64,000 nt of DNA from Lamprocystis purpurea DSM 4197. GTDB lineage: Bacteria; Pseudomonadota; Gammaproteobacteria; Chromatiales; Chromatiaceae. The position numbers and the translations under genes were made by a program. Positions 60,901-64,000 of this stretch are shown here, piece by piece. The notes under the pieces were generated by a model. The model was not told the DNA's origin and did not search any database. It was given only the letters and a program-made list of their open reading frames with translations. Positions within the stretch are counted from its first letter, which is position 1. Each line of letters opens with the position of its first letter. Location of the stretch: positions 155 through 64,154 of the forward strand of contig NZ_KB902504.1 in NCBI RefSeq assembly GCF_000379525.1, read 5' to 3'.

Positions 60901-63900
60901 GGCCGGCCACAAGTCGGATCGCAACCCCCTCTTCCAGGTTATTTTTGCCTTTCATGACAGTGCTGTGCCGGTATTGGACTTTGCCGGGGTGCGGGGAACC
61001 ATCCTGGAGCGGCACAACCAGACGGCGAAGACCGACATGAACCTGATCTGTATCCCGCGGGCAGAACAGCATGTCGCCATGGGCGCGGCGGCCCCGCCGG
61101 ACGAAGACCTGACCTTGATCTGGGAATACAATACCGATCTGTTCGAGCGCGCGACCATCGAGCGGATGACCTCGCACTATGTCGCGCTATTGCGCGAAAT
61201 CGTTCGGGACCCCGGCCGGCGGGTCAGCGACCTGGCGATGATCGGGGAGGCAGAAACCTCGCAGCTGCTGGCCTTCGGCGTCGGCGCCCGCGTGCCCTAC
61301 CCGGTCGAGAAGACCCTCCCAAGACTGTTCGAGGAACAAGCCCGCCGTCATCCCGACAAGACGGCGGTGATCCACCATGGGCAGGGGCTCTCCTATGCCG
61401 GACTGAACGCCCGGGCCAATCGGCTGGCGAGGCAGCTGCGGCAGACCTATCACGCCCGGTTTGGTCGGCGCCTCGAAGCCGGCGCCCGTGTCGGTCTGTG
61501 CGTGACCCGCGGGATCGATATGGTCGCCGGCATGCTGGCGATACTCAAGGCCGGGGCCGCCTATGCGCCCCTGTCACCGGATTATCCGGAAAACCGTCTG
61601 CGCTTCATGCTCAATGATGCCGACATCAAGGTCGTACTCACGCAAGCGGACATCGCCGCTCGGGTCCCCTTGCTGGCGCAGGGCGACTTGGTGTTGATCG
61701 GTATCGACGCCGCTGCGCACGCCGGCGCACAGCAGCCGGCAGACGACCTCGACGCGTTCAGTGGCGCGACCGATACCGCCTTCGTAATTTATACCTCGGG
61801 GTCGACCGGGGTCCCCAAGGGGGTGGCAGTACCACACCGCGCCGCGCACAACCTGGCGCTCGCGGCCACCGCGTCCCACTGCTCGGACCACGACACCTTT
61901 GCACAGATGGCCGATTACGCCTTCGATGCTGCTACCTTCGAGATATGGGGCGCGCTGGTCACCGGGGCGACCGTGGCGATCATCGACAGCGACACGGTGC
62001 TGAATCCGGAACGACTGCTGGCAACCATGGCGGAGCACGGGGCCACGGTCGCGTTCTTTACCACGGCGTTGTTCAACCTGCTGACCGAAACGAAGCCCGA
62101 GGTATTGCTGCGGCTGCGGTGCGTTCAGTTCGGCGGGGAGATGGCGAACGCCGCTTGCGTGAGAAAGGTGCTTCAGCGCAAGGGGCCGCAGACCGCCCTG
62201 ATGCAGGTCTACGGGCCAACGGAATGCACCACCTACAGCACGCTGTACGAATTGACCGAGCAGGACGCCGGGCGCGACATCATGCCAATCGGCCGGCCGC
62301 TGGCCAACGATACTACCTATGTCCTCGACGACAATCGCCGACTGGTTCCGGTGGGCGTACCCGGCGAACTCTATATCGGCGGCGACGGTGTCGCCATTGG
62401 TTACCTCAACCGCCCGGAACTGACCGCGGAGCGGTTCGTCGAAAATCCCTTTGCCACCCCCGAGGATCACGAGCGGGGCGCAAATCTGGTGCTGTACAAG
62501 ACCGGCGATCGCGTCCGCTGGCTGGCCGACGGGACCCTGCACATTCTCGGCAGGATCGACTTCCAAGTGAAAGTCCGGGGCTTCCGGATTGAACCCGAGG
62601 AGGTGGAAAAGGCCCTGTTGACGCATCCGGGAGTCAGGCAGTGCATCGTCGTCCCCTGGGAGGGCAATCTGATCGCCTACTGGGTTCCCAGTGGGCCGCC
62701 CGGGGCGGTGTCTCAAGGTGACCTGAAGTCGCATCTGATGACCCAACTGCCAGACTACATGGTACCCACCGCCTTCCTGGAAACCGAGCGATTCGAGTTG
62801 AACCGGAACGGGAAAATCGATCGGACCAAGCTTCTGTCACCGGGCATCGCACTGGTGATGGCGAAGAAAGGAGAGCAGGTGGCGCCACGCACTGAAACTG
62901 AACGCCGGCTGGTCGCCATCTGGCAAGATTTGCTGCGGATCGGCAGCGTCGGCGTGCAGGACAGCTTCTTCGAATTGGGCGGTAACTCCATTCTCACCGT
63001 GCGGATGCTGGCTTTGGTCAAGCAGGCGTTCGGAGCGGAGATCAACGTAGCCAGTCTCTTCTCCAGACCAACGATTGCCGCCATTGCCGCCCGGATCGAC
63101 CGATCCGGTCCGGCCGAGGTGGTTGGGGAGGACAATCTCGCGCTGGCTCTTCAGGATGCGCAGGAAGACCTACCGGTCACGGCGGGAACGCAACCGGTGC
63201 CGGGACGCGATCCCCAGGGCTTACTCCTGACCGGGGTCACCGGCTTTCTGGGCTTTCACCTGCTGGAAAAGCTGTTATCCCTCACGAACGCCCGGATCTA
63301 CTGCCTGGTGAGAGGCCTCGACGACGATGCGGTCACGGCGCGATTCGTTGATACGCTGCGTTTCTACGGACACCCGGAACTGGCAGGGCATCCACGCATC
63401 GTCCTGGTTCGGGGAGACCTGGGCAAGCCGGACTTGGGTCTGGAGCCGCGGCTGCTTCAGGAGTTCGATGAGCGCGTCGACCACATCATGCACTGTGGCG
63501 CATTCGTCCATCACATGTTCGATTACCGCACCGTACGGGACGAGAACGTCGGCAGCGTCGTCGAATTGTTGAAGATCGCCGCGCAGGGCCGACCCAAGGT
63601 CTTTCATTTCATTTCCACCCTTTCCGTGGCCAGCCGCCGCGATCACGAGGGGCGGATCGTTGAAGTCGAGATCGGCGACCGGCCGATTTCGACCAACGGC
63701 TATGTGATGTCCAAATGGGCGGCGGAGCGTATTCTTCAACATCATACGCAAAAGGGCTTGAGGGTCAATATTTTCCGCCCGGGTAATATCACCGGGCACA
63801 GCCTGACGGGGGTCTGTGCGCCTGAGAAGAACCATGCGCTGCTGCTGGTGAAAGGGTGCCTGCAAATGGGGTGTGCGCCCGATTGGAAGCGCCCCATCGA

Positions 63901-64000
63901 AATGACGCCGGTGGATCTGCTGGCCGAAGCGATTGTCAGGTTATCGTTGGACAGCCCGGGCGGTGGCGTGTTCAACATGAACAATCCGGTACAGATGGAC
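57968..64000 (+). CDS. Dimodular non-ribosomal peptide synthetase, A-T-C-A-T-reductase (3' end cut by window)
   Basis: The first 2011 residues are in the window. Adenylation 1: TSGSTG at 175-180, substrate pocket Asp in FDAATF at 218-223. Carrier 1: FGAHSL with Ser585. Condensation: active HHxxxDG at 776-782. Adenylation 2: TSGSTG at 1276-1281, Asp at 1320. Carrier 2: LGGNSI with Ser1674. Terminal reductase: TGVTGFLG at 1755-1762 and YxxxK at Y1912/K1916. There is no N-terminal condensation domain, so it starts chains. By manual alignment to GrsA the pockets read D-A-F-F-I-G-A-S-F-K (aliphatic, Val/Ile-like) and D-A-F-F-Q-G-V-T-Y-K (no clear match). A reductase end releases a dipeptide aldehyde, which usually cyclises to an imine or pyrazinone. 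Confidence 0.97.
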   Translation, partial: MSNHAISFDYPEDSTIPELFEAFVAAHPDAPAVVFGDHTLSYAELNERANRTAHAIRRLHRLQYDRELVPDTPIGIYINQGPHMIVGLLAILKAGGAYLPLDPAYPESRLKWMMEDAQLPIIITEQTLVEQLLFLDDCDYGVICLDGGWDWIAQQSPENLSPIVGPRSLAYVLYTSGSTGRPKGVMVEHRSVIHLVRNQNYIAVSGCDCLAQTASISFDAATFEIWGALLNGARVAIIDRSELLSGVRLAAAQRRHGVTIEFLTTAVFNLLAEGDAEALLGLRVAIFGGEEANAVKVAHVLAHKSPGLTLCNAYGPTECTSFSTICPLSDTDSHVSVIPIGVPLARMYAYVLDEHLQPVPADVMGELYMGGDGVARGYLSRPELTAEHFIPNPFATEQQRALGKNLVLYKTGDFVKQSQSGQLIYLGRADNQIKIRGFRVELGEIETRLQAHPDVKDCVVIPYGDYHQKRLIAYVIPMTPGGLNARDLSAHLAAALPAFMVPSVFMELESFPLNPNGKIDRRALPPPFVAGTETTAFCLTKQCWQGTPAEPRNELERIIHDLVAESLNMPTLGIDDNIFHFGAHSLIVAQICAAIRNRLRTTLDPKEVFEHPTVADITRLVADRQAMGADDEVAIPKAPRDQPIPLTYQQEQIWFLSKLVPDNRAYNSQFSVRLRGPLDPNILRQCLQEIVCRHEILRTTFHERNGVPVQVIHAPWPVELPEIDLRHLPPERREQEVERCIGEELNHSFDYARLPLFRSRLYCLDQDDWLLLHIEHHFIHDGWEIMVFLRELKTLYVAFLDGRESPLAPLPIQYADYAVWQRNRLIGTRLDEKVRYWIDKIRDYPHVLNLYTDRPRPAVQGFRGDNLRFNLDPALYQALRAFSASHQVTLFMTMYAAFAVLLSRYSDQEKFLVGTGVANRDMQETEGLLGMFVNIVLVCADLSGRTTFTEFLERTRQGILEDIKHHDTPFPAIVERLKAGHKSDRNPLFQVIFAFHDSAVPVLDFAGVRGTILERHNQTAKTDMNLICIPRAEQHVAMGAAAPPDEDLTLIWEYNTDLFERATIERMTSHYVALLREIVRDPGRRVSDLAMIGEAETSQLLAFGVGARVPYPVEKTLPRLFEEQARRHPDKTAVIHHGQGLSYAGLNARANRLARQLRQTYHARFGRRLEAGARVGLCVTRGIDMVAGMLAILKAGAAYAPLSPDYPENRLRFMLNDADIKVVLTQADIAARVPLLAQGDLVLIGIDAAAHAGAQQPADDLDAFSGATDTAFVIYTSGSTGVPKGVAVPHRAAHNLALAATASHCSDHDTFAQMADYAFDAATFEIWGALVTGATVAIIDSDTVLNPERLLATMAEHGATVAFFTTALFNLLTETKPEVLLRLRCVQFGGEMANAACVRKVLQRKGPQTALMQVYGPTECTTYSTLYELTEQDAGRDIMPIGRPLANDTTYVLDDNRRLVPVGVPGELYIGGDGVAIGYLNRPELTAERFVENPFATPEDHERGANLVLYKTGDRVRWLADGTLHILGRIDFQVKVRGFRIEPEEVEKALLTHPGVRQCIVVPWEGNLIAYWVPSGPPGAVSQGDLKSHLMTQLPDYMVPTAFLETERFELNRNGKIDRTKLLSPGIALVMAKKGEQVAPRTETERRLVAIWQDLLRIGSVGVQDSFFELGGNSILTVRMLALVKQAFGAEINVASLFSRPTIAAIAARIDRSGPAEVVGEDNLALALQDAQEDLPVTAGTQPVPGRDPQGLLLTGVTGFLGFHLLEKLLSLTNARIYCLVRGLDDDAVTARFVDTLRFYGHPELAGHPRIVLVRGDLGKPDLGLEPRLLQEFDERVDHIMHCGAFVHHMFDYRTVRDENVGSVVELLKIAAQGRPKVFHFISTLSVASRRDHEGRIVEVEIGDRPISTNGYVMSKWAAERILQHHTQKGLRVNIFRPGNITGHSLTGVCAPEKNHALLLVKGCLQMGCAPDWKRPIEMTPVDLLAEAIVRLSLDSPGGGVFNMNNPVQMD

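Overview
The window is GC-rich gammaproteobacterial DNA. An Rnf electron-transport operon, the nitrogen-fixation protein CowN, polyhydroxyalkanoate-type genes, SMC in place of MukB, and a PEP-CTERM protein together suggest a purple sulfur bacterium (Chromatiaceae-like). That assignment is inference from gene content; there is no rRNA gene, and I saw no tRNA gene or CRISPR array.

Layout. 0-0.8 kb: the end of an IS3-type element beside a decayed toxin-antitoxin pair. 0.8-3.9 kb: housekeeping genes (a small unknown gene, rlmH, maf, rng). 4.2-12.7 kb: an Mla-type lipid ABC transporter split in two (permease and ATPase at 4.2-5.8 kb; MCE protein and auxiliary lipoprotein at 10.9-12.7 kb). Between the halves lie a truncated membrane protein, a broken antitoxin/PIN-toxin pair, a thiolase, a phasin and a CoA-transferase. 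12.7-15.5 kb: an unknown protein and a lipoprotein with a lysine/alanine-rich repeat tail.

15.6-32.0 kb is a defence island. A tyrosine recombinase and a divergent KfrA-like coiled-coil protein mark its left edge. The rest is a tightly coupled nine-gene minus-strand operon that reads brxF, brxC, an AlbA_2/RecG-like gene, pglX, an OLD-like AAA ATPase, a DUF4276/TOPRIM-like gene, pglZ, brxA and a GNAT acetyltransferase. This is a BREX type 3 core without the usual BrxHII helicase; an ATPase-nuclease-like pair sits between pglX and pglZ. It is the best candidate in the window for an undescribed system.

32.3-46.5 kb: an EamA transporter, rnfABCDGE, an FAD oxidoreductase, a ferredoxin-NADP reductase-like gene, a periplasmic glutathione peroxidase, a PEP-CTERM protein, a DUF2721 protein, cowN, a MazEF-type pair, a proline-rich membrane protein and a DUF3616 protein. 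Two copies of a small mobile-looking repeat (about 87 bp, with terminal inverted repeats) lie here; one supplies the stop codon of rnfE.

46.7-64 kb: smc, a decayed ImmA/IrrE-type gene, a three-gene signalling cassette (STAS protein, NMT1-type binding protein, Cache-HAMP-SpoIIE-HATPase protein), an amino acid antiporter, and the first 2011 residues of a non-ribosomal peptide synthetase with the order A-T-C-A-T-reductase. That is the architecture of pyrazinone (aureusimine-type) synthetases. The synthetase runs off the right edge.
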